64,000 nucleotides of DNA, taken from NCBI GenBank assembly GCA_022826385.1, contig JAJDUZ010000036.1, positions 1 through 64,000 on the forward strand. The letters are read 5' to 3'. How positions within the stretch are numbered: the stretch's first letter is position 1; each line of letters opens with the position of its first letter. The notes beneath the pieces were generated by a model that saw nothing but the letters and a program-made list of their open reading frames with translations, searched no databases and was not told where the DNA came from. This document shows positions 56,301 through 64,000 of this stretch, in pieces. Position numbers and translations under genes: made by a program. The DNA comes from Silicimonas sp. (GTDB lineage: Bacteria; Pseudomonadota; Alphaproteobacteria; Rhodobacterales; Rhodobacteraceae).

Positions 56301-56704
56301 CATTATACGCCGCGATTGAACGCAAGGTGCGGGCCTCTTTCGCGCGGCAAGGCTTCATGGCGACGCTGAATGCGGAACTGGTCGAGGTCGTGCAGGGCCG
56401 CGTCACCATCACTGCGCCGATCACGCAGGCGGTGTCGCAGCAACACGGGGCCGGACATGCCGGTCTGGCGTTCGCGATCGGGGACAGTGCGGCGGGCTAT
56501 GCAGCGCTGACGGTGATCGAGGGCGAGACCGACGTGATGACGGCAGAAATGAAGATCAACCTGCTGCGCCCTGCGATTGGCGCAGAGCTTCGGGCCGAAG
56601 GCAAAGTCATCAAGGCAGGTCGCCAGTTGATCGTCGTGCAGGCCGAAGTGTTCGCCGGCGACAAGCAGGTGGCCCTGATGCAGGGCACCATGGTGCGCGC
56701 ATAA
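56297..56704 (+). CDS. PaaI-family hot-dog thioesterase
   Basis: A 135-residue thioesterase. The conserved QQHGAGHAGLAFAIGDSAAGYAAL holds the substrate loop, in which His-Gly precedes the catalytic Asp of the central helix. It hydrolyses acyl- or aryl-CoA esters in relatives; the substrate here is unknown. ATGA overlap with pdeM indicates translational coupling. Confidence 0.88.
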   Translation: MTLYAAIERKVRASFARQGFMATLNAELVEVVQGRVTITAPITQAVSQQHGAGHAGLAFAIGDSAAGYAALTVIEGETDVMTAEMKINLLRPAIGAELRAEGKVIKAGRQLIVVQAEVFAGDKQVALMQGTMVRA

Positions 56705-56770
56705 AAAAGGGGCGACCGCGGGGACTGCGACCGCCCGACACTCGTTACAGACCTGGGAAAACGCGCCGGA

Positions 56771-56881
56771 TCAGTAGTCGGTCGCGCTATAGGAACTGTC
56801 GGCCGTGCTGGTATAGAGACCGCCGCTCTCGCAGGCGGCGAGGGCGAAAAGGCTGAGGGCAATCAGGGTGATACGGGTCAT
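56771..56881 (-). CDS. 36-residue lipoprotein
   Basis: A tiny ORF with a complete lipoprotein signal: MTRITLIALSLFALAAC, lipidated Cys at residue 17, then a 19-residue Ser/Thr/Tyr-rich tail ending ATDY. AGGAAGGA lies 9 bases upstream of the ATG. It resembles entericidin-like or other mini-lipoproteins only in size. It is convergent with the thioesterase. Function unknown. Confidence 0.65.
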   Translation of the reverse strand: MTRITLIALSLFALAACESGGLYTSTADSSYSATDY

Positions 56882-57160
56882 CGGGGTGGTCCTTCCTGGC
56901 ATTCGCAGGACACCATGCCCCGCTTCACTGGTGGGGTTACGCACGGGCGTCCACGCTTATTCCCGACAGGTTCGATTTTTTTTTCGGAATTTTTTGCCTG
57001 CCTCACGCGTAACCCTTGTGATCCAACGTAAAAAGGACCCGTTCCCGTGACCGCCATGGCTGCCACACCCTTCGCTGCTCAAACGCATTGCATCGCGCTG
57101 CCACGCGTTGCACTACTTGAGCCAAGGGGCGGCTATTTTGCCGCGGAACGCGAGAGCCAC

Positions 57161-57664
57161 GTGTCGACGACCATGAAAAGCGACCTGATCGCGCTTTTGC
57201 CGCGTCTGCGCCGGTTTGCCCGGTCGTTGACCCGTTCGGTCCCGGAAGCCGATGATCTGGTGCAGGAAGCGTGCTTGCGCGCCTTGTCACGGGCCGACCA
57301 GTGGGATCCGTCACAACCTTTGGACCGTTGGGTCTTCCGCATCACCCGCAATCTCTGGATCAGCGAGATGCGCAAGCGCGGTGTCCGGATGGGCGAAGGG
57401 CAGGTCCCGGCGGAAGAGGCGACCGAACTGGTCTCGCCCGTGACCGGCGAAGATGCGCTGCGGGGCAAGGAGCTGCGCGCCCGGGTCGAAGCCCTTGCGC
57501 CTGAACTTTCGTCGGTTTTGCTGGCCGTTTCGGTCGAAGGATATAGTTATGCCGAAGCGGCCGAGCTTTTCGACGTGCCCATCGGCACAGTGATGAGCCG
57601 CGTGCACCGCGCCCGCAAGGCGCTGGCGGCCGACATCGCGACAGCGTCAGGAGCGGACCCGTGA
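57161..57664 (+). CDS. RNA polymerase sigma factor, ECF type
   Basis: A 167-residue ECF sigma factor: region 2 is LRRFARSLTRSVPEADDLVQEACLRAL and region 4 AEAAELFDVPIGTVMSRVHRARKAL. The start is GTG at 57161 with GAGAG upstream, or ATG at 57173. Its stop overlaps the anti-sigma gene by 4 bases. The ECF group and the signal are not identifiable with confidence from the sequence. Confidence 0.93.
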   Translation: MSTTMKSDLIALLPRLRRFARSLTRSVPEADDLVQEACLRALSRADQWDPSQPLDRWVFRITRNLWISEMRKRGVRMGEGQVPAEEATELVSPVTGEDALRGKELRARVEALAPELSSVLLAVSVEGYSYAEAAELFDVPIGTVMSRVHRARKALAADIATASGADP

Positions 57665-58434
57665 GCCGGTATTCAGATAAACTCAGCGCTTTCCTCGACG
57701 GCGAACTGCCCGAGGCCGAAGCTCGCGAAATCGAAGCGGCGCTGGAAGCTGATCCGGCGTTGCAGGCCGAGCTTGAAGCGCTGATGTCAGCCGACGCTCT
57801 GGCCGTTGATGCTTTTGCCGAGATGCTGGACGAACCCGTGCCCGCCTCCCTTGCCGCCGCCCTGCGCGACGCGCCCGAGGCCGCGCCCGCCAATACGCCC
57901 GCCGCACCCTCTGGCCGGGGTTGGGCGGCTGCCGCTGCGGTGGTGCTGGCGCTTGGGCTTGGCGGGGCAGGTGGCTATGTCACCGGGCTTTCGCAAGCGC
58001 CGCAGGTGGCGGCGGCGCCGGGTTGGCTGGTGGATATCGCGGACTATCACCGGGTCTATGCCGGACAGAAGCGCCATCTTGTTGAAGTTGGCGCGGACGA
58101 AGCCGATCACATCGAAACCTGGCTGACCGCCACCGTCGGGGCCGATGTCGTGATCCCCGATCTGAGCCGTCACGGCCTGACATTTCAAGGCGGTCGTCTT
58201 CTGGTGGCCGCGGGCAAGCCGGTGGCGCAGCTGATGTTCACCGATGCCGACGACAAGGTCGTGGCGCTTTGCCTGATCGCGACGGATACGCCGCGCGAGG
58301 GCGTCGGAACCCAGACCATCGGCGCGTTCGACATGGTCAGCTGGGGCGGTCGCGGCGCGAACTTCGTGATCGTGGGCGACACGGGCCGCGCTGACTTGGC
58401 CGAGATCGCAGCGACCGCAGGCACCGAAACCTGA
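57661..58434 (+). CDS. Anti-sigma factor with single membrane helix
   Basis: A 257-residue regulator, translationally coupled to the sigma gene (GTGA). The N-terminus (YSDKLSAFLDGELPEAEAREIEAAL) is the anti-sigma domain that holds the sigma factor; it lacks the HxxxCxxC zinc motif. A membrane helix (AAAAAVVLALGLGGAGGYV) lies at about residues 90-110, and a periplasmic sensor domain follows. The signal is unknown. Confidence 0.88.
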   Translation: MSRYSDKLSAFLDGELPEAEAREIEAALEADPALQAELEALMSADALAVDAFAEMLDEPVPASLAAALRDAPEAAPANTPAAPSGRGWAAAAAVVLALGLGGAGGYVTGLSQAPQVAAAPGWLVDIADYHRVYAGQKRHLVEVGADEADHIETWLTATVGADVVIPDLSRHGLTFQGGRLLVAAGKPVAQLMFTDADDKVVALCLIATDTPREGVGTQTIGAFDMVSWGGRGANFVIVGDTGRADLAEIAATAGTET

Positions 58435-58459
58435 CCCTATCCGCCCGTCTGGGCGCGGC

Positions 58460-58897
58460 TCACTCGCGGTAAAGCTTGTGGCACGATTGACAGGTGCCAC
58501 CCAACGCGGCCACAGCCGGGCGCAGGTCGGCTTCAACCTGAATGCTCTCGGCCAATCCTTCGGCGATCGTTTCCAATTCGTTTGACTTCGCGGTGAAGTC
58601 AGCAAAGTCCTGCCAGATCTCGGGCTTTGCTTCCGATTTCGGATCATCCTCCTCGGCTTCGAACAACGCAGGCGTCTCGGCGGCATGTCGCGCGATGGAC
58701 GCGGCAGCGGCCCGGGCGGCGGCGGCGTCGAAGGGCGTCTTGCCTTTCGCCATTTCCCCGAGCGTCTTCATCTCGGCTGCAATCGCACTCATCCCGTTCA
58801 TCCGGGCCATGACGGCGGCGTTCTTGACCCCGGTATGGGCAAGCGCGGCGCCCGCAAGGCACAGGCCAAGGGTTGCAAGCAAGGATGTTTGGCGCAT
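58460..58897 (-). CDS. Cytochrome c' (c556-type)
   Basis: A 145-residue periplasmic four-helix cytochrome. Signal peptide MRQTSLLATLGLCLAGAALA; the haem-binding CQSCHKLYRE (C136, C139, H140) is at the very C-terminus as in the cytochrome c'/c556 family. It may handle nitric oxide or transfer electrons; no partner gene is adjacent. Divergent from the small ORFs to the right. Confidence 0.93.
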   Translation of the reverse strand: MRQTSLLATLGLCLAGAALAHTGVKNAAVMARMNGMSAIAAEMKTLGEMAKGKTPFDAAAARAAAASIARHAAETPALFEAEEDDPKSEAKPEIWQDFADFTAKSNELETIAEGLAESIQVEADLRPAVAALGGTCQSCHKLYRE

Positions 58898-59063
58898 GAA
58901 ACGTCTCCGGATGCCAATCGACGGGCTTTGGTGGCTTGGTGTTACAAGACTCTACCTTTGCGCCATCCGTATCCCAAAGCAACGCCGACCTATACTTCGG
59001 AGACGTAGAATTAAGCCATGGCTTCCATCATGTTCATCGCTTCCGGGGCGATAGGAGCGTAAC

Positions 59064-59162
59064 ATGTTTGAATTGACACTTCACTTCCTTCTCGTGTCCG
59101 CCATTGCCGCGGCTCATCTGTCTTGGGTTGCCGCGAAGCGGAAGAACAGCCCCAAGGACTGA
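59064..59162 (+). CDS. 32-residue membrane peptide
   Basis: A short ORF with a good ribosome-binding site (AGGAG 6 bases before the ATG). It encodes one hydrophobic segment (LHFLLVSAIAAAHLSWVAA) followed by a basic tail (KRKNSPKD). Size and topology fit small membrane regulators; no function is assigned. It lies between the cytochrome c' and the PilJ-repeat gene. Confidence 0.5.
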   Translation: MFELTLHFLLVSAIAAAHLSWVAAKRKNSPKD

Positions 59163-59178
59163 ATACCAAGTTAACCGA

Positions 59179-59295
59179 ATGCGACCGAAGGCGAGGCACG
59201 AAACCTGCGGTCGCTGCGGGCGTCGCAGGAAGTGCTCATCATCCCTGCGCACTTTCTGCGACCTCTGCGCCTTGAATATACGTCGGTCCACGTGA
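59179..59295 (+). CDS. Candidate 38-residue CxxC peptide
   Basis: A basic mini-ORF with two CxxC pairs, CGRC and CDLC, and one more Cys between them, the pattern of a small zinc ribbon. It starts 16 bases after the membrane peptide. The ribosome-binding site is weak, so it could be chance. With 59064-59162 it fills most of the spacer before the PilJ-repeat gene. Confidence 0.3.
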   Translation: MRPKARHETCGRCGRRRKCSSSLRTFCDLCALNIRRST

Positions 59296-59398
59296 TGCCC
59301 CCGGGGGGCGCGTCCGCGACCGATCCACAACGATATTACTGCCCGACCACGCTGCACCATCGCGGCGGGGTCACCCCTTTTTTGTATGGAGAGTGTGA

Positions 59399-60304
59399 AT
59401 GAAACTGAGATCCCTGACTGTCTTCCCAGTCGCAAAGCCACTGATGGCGGCCGCGCTGGTCACATCCTGTCTGGTCGCCGCCCCCATGGCTGCCAGCGCA
59501 AACGACATCGGCGCGTCCGAGCGCGTGAACTTCTCGGGCAAGCTTCGCATGTTGTCGCAGCGCACCGCCGCGGCGGCCTGCAACTATACGGCTGGCATCG
59601 CCGCCGAGGACAGCCGCGCTGTTCTGATTGGCGCGCAGGCGGAGTTCACCAAGATCACGAACGCGCTGGAGTTCGGCGATGATGACCTGAACATCATCGG
59701 GGCCGAAACGCGCCGGAAGACGATCCACGCCATTCACGAGTTGAAGACCAAGTGGGACGAGATGAGCGCGTCGATCGACAGGATCGCCGAAGGTGACGAT
59801 GCGTCGGCCCATGCCGCGCGTGTCGCCGAGCTGAACATGGGCGTTCTCGACAAGGCCAAGCTGCTGGTCGGCGTGATCTCGGCCCAATACTCGAACCCGT
59901 TCGAGATGGTTCAGGCCGACTCGCTGCTGGTCGATTACTCGGGCCGCCAGCGCATGCTGCTGCAGAAAATGTCGAAGGAAAGCTGTCAGGCCTGGAGTGG
60001 AAGTGCCGAGGCGACCGAAGCCCTGAATGGCACGATGCAGATGTTCGAAGCCACGCTGATCGCCCTCAGGGGCGGCCACGAAACCGCCGGGATCAAGGCC
60101 GCACCGACCAGCGACATCGACTCAGGTCTCAGCGGGCTTTGGAACGACTGGATCGAACTGAAGCCGATCCTGTCGAAGGCGGTTGCGGGTGAAAGCGTGG
60201 ATGCGGCGCAGCGCGCCGATGTCTTCGCCAAGCTGAACACGATGCTGGCCGATATGAACGCAGTGGTCGGCCTCTATACGATCTTCGCGAAGACCGGCGT
60301 CTAA
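59399..60304 (+). CDS. Secreted protein of two PilJ-type sensor repeats
   Basis: A 301-residue exported protein (signal peptide ending PMAASA) with two copies of the helical PilJ/NarX-like input domain. The key helix appears as NFSGKLRMLSQRTAAAAC near residue 43 and DYSGRQRMLLQKMSKESC near residue 181, each closing with a cysteine. No kinase, HAMP or methyl-accepting domain follows, so it is a free periplasmic binding module. In NarX/PilJ this domain senses ligands such as nitrate. GGAGAG lies 7 bases before the ATG. Confidence 0.85.
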   Translation: MKLRSLTVFPVAKPLMAAALVTSCLVAAPMAASANDIGASERVNFSGKLRMLSQRTAAAACNYTAGIAAEDSRAVLIGAQAEFTKITNALEFGDDDLNIIGAETRRKTIHAIHELKTKWDEMSASIDRIAEGDDASAHAARVAELNMGVLDKAKLLVGVISAQYSNPFEMVQADSLLVDYSGRQRMLLQKMSKESCQAWSGSAEATEALNGTMQMFEATLIALRGGHETAGIKAAPTSDIDSGLSGLWNDWIELKPILSKAVAGESVDAAQRADVFAKLNTMLADMNAVVGLYTIFAKTGV

Positions 60305-60436
60305 GCCGGCAGAGCGACGTCGCGTTGCCTTGGCGCCTCCCCCCGCGCTTTGGGCAACGCGACACCTGATGCGGTCACGACCGGCGACGGGCGGGCCAAG
60401 CGATAAATGGTTTGATGTTCCAAGAAGGACAAGACA

Positions 60437-60769
60437 ATGCGTAACATACTGGCAAGCGCAATTATTCTCGTATCTCCAGCCGCCGCTTTCGCGGAAACGG
60501 ACACGCAGATGGAGGCCATGTGCACCCTGCTTCAGCACTCCACGACAACCGCGCTGGTTGCGATTCAGGACATGGGTCTGGAGTTGAGCGAAATTCTGAT
60601 GAACGAGTTGGAGACGGGCGGCGGCAAAGCGGTTCTGCCCAGCAAGACGGTGTTGGACAACGGCCTCGAAAGCTTCCACGAGGTCCTGCAGATTGCGAAG
60701 GACGCTCAGACGATCTGCCGTGGGCATTACGAGCCGGTTTTCGTCGAAACCATCCGCGCGCTGAGTTGA
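60437..60769 (+). CDS. Small secreted protein of unknown function
   Basis: A 110-residue product with signal peptide MRNILASAIILVSPAAAFA. The mature part is helical and acidic, with two cysteines (AMCTLLQ, TICRGHY) that could form one disulfide. It follows the PilJ-repeat gene by 132 bases on the same strand, so the two may work together in the periplasm. Family not recognised. Confidence 0.7.
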   Translation: MRNILASAIILVSPAAAFAETDTQMEAMCTLLQHSTTTALVAIQDMGLELSEILMNELETGGGKAVLPSKTVLDNGLESFHEVLQIAKDAQTICRGHYEPVFVETIRALS

Positions 60770-60860
60770 GGGGTGGGGGCTGACCCAGCAACAGGTCGAC
60801 AACACCGATTTGGCGGGTTTTCCGCCATTTCTTGTGCGTTCTTCGATGTTCGAGAGAAAT

Positions 60861-60935
60861 TGGAGCGGGCGATGAGATTCGAACTCACGACCCTTACCTT
60901 GGCAAGGTAATGCTCTACCCCTGAGCTACGCCCGC
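60861..60935 (-). tRNA. tRNA-Gly (GCC)
   Basis: On the minus strand a full cloverleaf is read: acceptor GCGGGCG/CGCCCGC, D arm AGCTCAGGGGTAGAGC, anticodon stem-loop with TTGCCAA (GCC), and the T arm with GTTCGAATC. CCA is encoded. Length 75 including CCA. It reads GGC/GGU codons. Confidence 0.97.
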
Positions 60936-60949
60936 GTCCGTTGGGGTGA

Positions 60950-60976
60950 CCTATATACTCGCGAGACGGTCTGCAA
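60950..60976 (-). promoter_or_regulatory. Candidate promoter of tRNA-Gly
   Basis: Minus strand TTGCAG (60971-60976) and TATATAGG (60950-60957), about 15-16 bases apart, ending 15 bases before the tRNA. Consensus resemblance only. Confidence 0.45.
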
Positions 60977-61095
60977 GGGAAAAATTGGGGGGGTCGTGGA
61001 AAATGATGCCGCGGGTGTGATGGGCGGTGAGGGGGCCGGGGGTTTCCTGTACGGCTGACGCAGCCTAGCGTGGTCAGGTAACCGGAGGAATTGCC

Positions 61096-61644
61096 ATGGC
61101 CCGCCCCTTGATCCTTGCCCTTGTTTTCAGCTTAGGCGTTGCGGGGTTAGGGCAGGCGCAAGAGAACGCGGTGCCCGATGTGCCGGATGCGCCGGTGGTC
61201 GAGCCTCATATGGATATCCAAACGCTGGCGGCCATCATTCTGGCGCTCGACCCTGACGCGCGGGTCAGCCTGCGGGGCGCGCAATTCACCATCGACAACG
61301 TGCCGGTGACGATGGTTGCCGATGTGGTGGCGAACCGGATGCGCCTTCTGGTGCCCGTTGCCTCGGCGGCGGGGCTGAGCGAGGCTGACCTGATGCGCGT
61401 GATGCAGGCCAATTTCGACACAGCGCTGGATGCGCGCTATGCGGTGGCAAACGGGCGTCTCTGGTCCGTGTTCATTCATCCGTTGGCGCAGTTGGAGCGC
61501 GCGCAATTCGTCTCGGGCGTGGCGCAGACGGTGACCTTGGCGCGCAACTATGGCAGCAGTTATGCCTCGGGCGGGCCAGTGTTCGGCGGCGGCGACAGCG
61601 GGGCGTTGTTTCAGGAGCTTTTGGACCAGAGCGAGGAGATCTGA
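61096..61644 (+). CDS. Exported protein of unknown function
   Basis: A 182-residue product with signal peptide MARPLILALVFSLGVAGLGQA. The core (DARVSLRGAQFTIDNVPVTMVADVVANRMRLLVPV, split here from a longer block) alternates strands and helices in the way of secretion-chaperone/YbjN-like folds; this is an impression. A Gly/Ser-rich C-terminus follows. Convergent with the DUF2314-like gene. A ribosome-binding site (GGAGGA) is well placed. Confidence 0.72.
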   Translation: MARPLILALVFSLGVAGLGQAQENAVPDVPDAPVVEPHMDIQTLAAIILALDPDARVSLRGAQFTIDNVPVTMVADVVANRMRLLVPVASAAGLSEADLMRVMQANFDTALDARYAVANGRLWSVFIHPLAQLERAQFVSGVAQTVTLARNYGSSYASGGPVFGGGDSGALFQELLDQSEEI

Positions 61645-61653
61645 GCCTGCGCC

Positions 61654-62190
61654 TCAGTTCCAGTCAGACGGCACAGGCAGGTCGGACAGCACGGCGGCGA
61701 TCTGGGCCGCGTCTTCCTGACCGATATGCGGCAGCAGAACCCGCGTGGTGAAACTGCCGTAAAGCTTGGTATCGGTGCCCACAAAGGACCAGTCCCGCAC
61801 CTGCGAACGCTCGAACATGACGGCATCGCCTGCGCTGGCGTCGGGGATATTGACGGGTGCGTTGGCAAACACCCCCAGAAAACCGTTCTCCGAGGTTTGC
61901 GCAAAGGGTGTGACCCAGATCACCTCGGCATGGGCGCCGCCCGTGGGGACGGCGATCTTGACCGCCGCGCCCAGCGTGGTCGCGCCATCTTCGGTCAGGA
62001 CATGGGCCAGGAACTGGTCCAGATGCCGTCGCGCTGCCGCTTCCGCGTCGCTCATCGCCGCGTGACCGGCGTCCAATGTCACGACCGGCCCGGCATCTTC
62101 CGCCGAGGCGTCGACGCCCGTATTTGCCAGAATGGTTGCCCCGATCAGAGCGAGTGTTGCTGAAAGCCGCACTTTCGTCCTCCACCGCAT
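61654..62190 (-). CDS. Exported DUF2314-like protein
   Basis: A 178-residue product with an N-terminal signal (KVRLSATLALIGATILANTG). The C-terminal half reads AEVIWVTPFAQTSENGFLG, FANAPVNIPDASAGD and FERSQVRDWSFVGTDTKLYG, the pattern of DUF2314 domains (WV..., G...N.P, DW...G). Function is not known for this family. Convergent with the preceding gene. Confidence 0.78.
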   Translation of the reverse strand: MRWRTKVRLSATLALIGATILANTGVDASAEDAGPVVTLDAGHAAMSDAEAAARRHLDQFLAHVLTEDGATTLGAAVKIAVPTGGAHAEVIWVTPFAQTSENGFLGVFANAPVNIPDASAGDAVMFERSQVRDWSFVGTDTKLYGSFTTRVLLPHIGQEDAAQIAAVLSDLPVPSDWN

Positions 62191-62367
62191 GTCATCACTC
62201 CTTGAAGCGTTGCACGGCAGATTCGTTGGGAAAATAGGCCGAAATGCCGCTGCTTGATGGCCATTTCTGGGTAGTCCGCGGCAGGTTAAGACCGTGTAAA
62301 TGTTGAAGGCCTTGCCGTTCCGGGGGTGTGCGGCTAGTCATGCCGCAACTGCGAAAGAGGGTTCCCG

Positions 62368-64000
62368 ATGGCCGAATTCAAGAAAATCCTGATTGCCAAC
62401 CGCGGCGAGATCGCCATTCGCGTGATGCGCGCCGCCAACGAATTGGGAAAGCGAACGGTCGCAGTCTATGCCGAAGAAGACAAGTTATCGCTGCACCGCT
62501 TCAAGGCGGACGAGGCCTATCAGATCGGGCAGGGGCTGGGGCCGGTGGCGGCCTATTTGTCGATCCCCGAGATCATCCGCGTGGCGCGTGAAAGCGGGGC
62601 AGATGCGATCCATCCGGGCTATGGCCTTTTGTCGGAAAACCCCGAGCTTGTGGATGCCTGCGCCAAGAACGGCATCACCTTCATCGGGCCCAAGGCCGAG
62701 ACCATGCGGGCCCTTGGTGACAAGGCCAGTGCGCGGAAGGTGGCGATCAAGGCCGGTGTGCCGGTGATCCCCGCGACCGAGGTTCTGGGCGACGACATGA
62801 AGAAGATCGCCAAGCAGGCCGAGGAAATCGGCTATCCGATGATGCTGAAAGCGTCATGGGGCGGTGGCGGTCGCGGCATGCGCCCGATCTATGGGCCGGA
62901 AGAACTGGAAGAAAAGGTTCTGGAAGGCCGTCGCGAGGCCGAAGCCGCGTTCGGCAATGGCGAGGGTTATCTTGAAAAGATGATCCAGCGCGCCCGCCAT
63001 GTCGAGGTGCAGATCCTCGGCGACAGCCAGGGCAATATCTATCATCTTTGGGAACGCGACTGCTCGGTTCAGCGACGGAACCAGAAAGTGGTCGAACGTG
63101 CGCCCGCGCCGTATCTTTCCGGTGCGCAGCGCGAGAAGATTTGTGGTCTTGGCAAGAAGATCGCCGAACAGGTCGATTACGAATGCGCCGGAACCATCGA
63201 ATTCCTGATGGATATGGACACGGGCGAATTCTACTTCATCGAAGTGAACCCCCGCGTGCAGGTCGAGCACACCGTGACCGAGGAGGTCACCGGCATCGAC
63301 ATCGTGCAGGCCCAGATAAAGATCGCCGAGGGCAAGTCGCTGATCGAAGCCACCGGCACCGCGACCCAGTATGACGTGCAACTGAACGGACATGCCATTC
63401 AGTGCCGTGTCACGACCGAGGATCCGACCAACAACTTCATCCCCGACTATGGCCGGATCACCGCCTATCGCGGGGCCACTGGCATGGGCATCCGTCTGGA
63501 CGGCGGCACGGCCTATTCGGGCGCCGTCATCACGCGGTATTACGATTCGCTTCTGGAAAAGGTCACCGCATGGGCGCCGACGCCGGAAGCCGCGATTGCG
63601 CGGATGGACCGGGCGCTGCGCGAGTTCCGGATTCGCGGCGTCAGCACCAACATCGCCTTTGTTGAGAACCTGCTGAAGCACCCGACGTTCCTGAACAACG
63701 AATACCACACCAAGTTCATCGACGAGACGGCCGAGCTGTTCGACTTCGCGCCGCGCCGGGACCGGGCCACGAAGATTCTGACCTATATCGCCGATGTCAC
63801 GATCAACGGGCAGCCCGACGTCGCTGGTCGCCCGCGCCCCGCCGAAGGGCTGCGCCTGCCGATCGTGCCCGACATGACGAACGAGGCAACCAAGCCCGGC
63901 TCGAAGCAGATCCTCGACGAGTTCGGTCCGGAAGCGGTGGCCGATTGGATGCTGGACCAGAAACAGCTTCTGGTCACCGACACCACGATGCGCGACAGCC
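62368..64000 (+). CDS. pyc: Pyruvate carboxylase (5' part, cut by window edge)
   Basis: The first 544 codons of a biotin enzyme that carboxylates pyruvate to oxaloacetate. The biotin-carboxylase domain is complete: KKILIANRGEIAIRVMRAA, ATP-grasp WGGGGRGMRPIYG, and EVNPRVQVEHTVTEEV. It runs straight into the carboxyltransferase domain, whose metal-site start LLVTDTTMRDS is the last thing visible. This fusion excludes a stand-alone AccC and indicates a full-length Pyc. ATG at 62368 has AGAGGG upstream. Confidence 0.93.
   Translation, partial: MAEFKKILIANRGEIAIRVMRAANELGKRTVAVYAEEDKLSLHRFKADEAYQIGQGLGPVAAYLSIPEIIRVARESGADAIHPGYGLLSENPELVDACAKNGITFIGPKAETMRALGDKASARKVAIKAGVPVIPATEVLGDDMKKIAKQAEEIGYPMMLKASWGGGGRGMRPIYGPEELEEKVLEGRREAEAAFGNGEGYLEKMIQRARHVEVQILGDSQGNIYHLWERDCSVQRRNQKVVERAPAPYLSGAQREKICGLGKKIAEQVDYECAGTIEFLMDMDTGEFYFIEVNPRVQVEHTVTEEVTGIDIVQAQIKIAEGKSLIEATGTATQYDVQLNGHAIQCRVTTEDPTNNFIPDYGRITAYRGATGMGIRLDGGTAYSGAVITRYYDSLLEKVTAWAPTPEAAIARMDRALREFRIRGVSTNIAFVENLLKHPTFLNNEYHTKFIDETAELFDFAPRRDRATKILTYIADVTINGQPDVAGRPRPAEGLRLPIVPDMTNEATKPGSKQILDEFGPEAVADWMLDQKQLLVTDTTMRDS

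Noticed and set aside
56960-57000. Poly-T tract (TTTTTTTTTC, then TTTTTT) as a terminator
   Set aside because: No stable stem directly precedes it on either strand in the direction needed; it may be part of the sigma-gene promoter region.
1-64000. CRISPR array, prophage or intact insertion sequence
   Set aside because: No regularly spaced identical repeats with unique spacers, no phage structural genes and no transposase frame seen on either strand.

Overview
The window comes from an alphaproteobacterium of the order Rhodobacterales (Roseobacter group or a close relative). The evidence is the high-GC coding style, an Irr iron regulator divergent from fabA, a mraZ-led division cluster whose long leader ends in a strong terminator (the UpsM arrangement of Rhodobacter), a DUF1127 mini-protein, a complete tol-pal operon, and dispersed repeats ending in a GAACAGAAGAAG-type tail. 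No rRNA, CRISPR array, intact insertion sequence or prophage is visible. The species cannot be named from this window.

Layout. 1-8048 (mostly minus strand): remnant of an insertion-sequence end, a small CxxC protein, metG, ppk2, fabI, fabB, fabA. The fatty-acid genes are interrupted by two AT-richer accessory genes, a uracil-DNA-glycosylase-like protein and an exported unknown. 8200-10023 (plus): irr, an unknown gene, aqpZ. 10091-12459 (minus): an SRAP repair protein, a small lipoprotein, and the ribosomal operon rpsF-rpsR-rplI. 12716-16940 (plus): a membrane protein, an M50 protease, a class V aminotransferase, and photolyase.

16941-28066 holds the dcw cell-division and wall cluster: MraZ boxes, an UpsM-like leader with a terminator, then mraZ-rsmH-ftsL-ftsI-murE-murF-mraY-[SDR-GNAT-DUF6524]-murD. 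It stops after murD, so ftsW, murG, murC and the rest are not next to it. 28182-39455: fsa, a LysE-type exporter, priA, a YceI protein, an MFS transporter, msrA, prmA, two small proteins, the ruvCAB operon and an unknown gene. 39510-41772: a thiamine-diphosphate enzyme divergent from an Lrp regulator, with a repeated operator-like motif between them. 41812-48288: ybgC-tolQ-tolR-tolA-tolB-pal-cpoB, with one opposing gene between tolB and pal, followed by tilS and ftsH (TTG start).

51745-64000 is mixed: a DnaJ-zinc-finger-only mini-protein, a GFA protein, class II aroA, trmB, pdeM, a thioesterase, a 36-residue lipoprotein, an ECF sigma/anti-sigma pair, a cytochrome c', tiny ORFs, a secreted protein made of two PilJ-type sensor repeats, tRNA-Gly(GCC), two exported unknowns, and the first 544 codons of pyruvate carboxylase, which runs off the right edge.

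Most of the window is core housekeeping. The least-explained parts are the UpsM-like leader with its two-sided MraZ-box array, the repeat families whose tails lie at ribosome-binding positions, the accessory insertions in the fab and dcw operons, and the secreted PilJ-repeat protein with its small exported neighbour.
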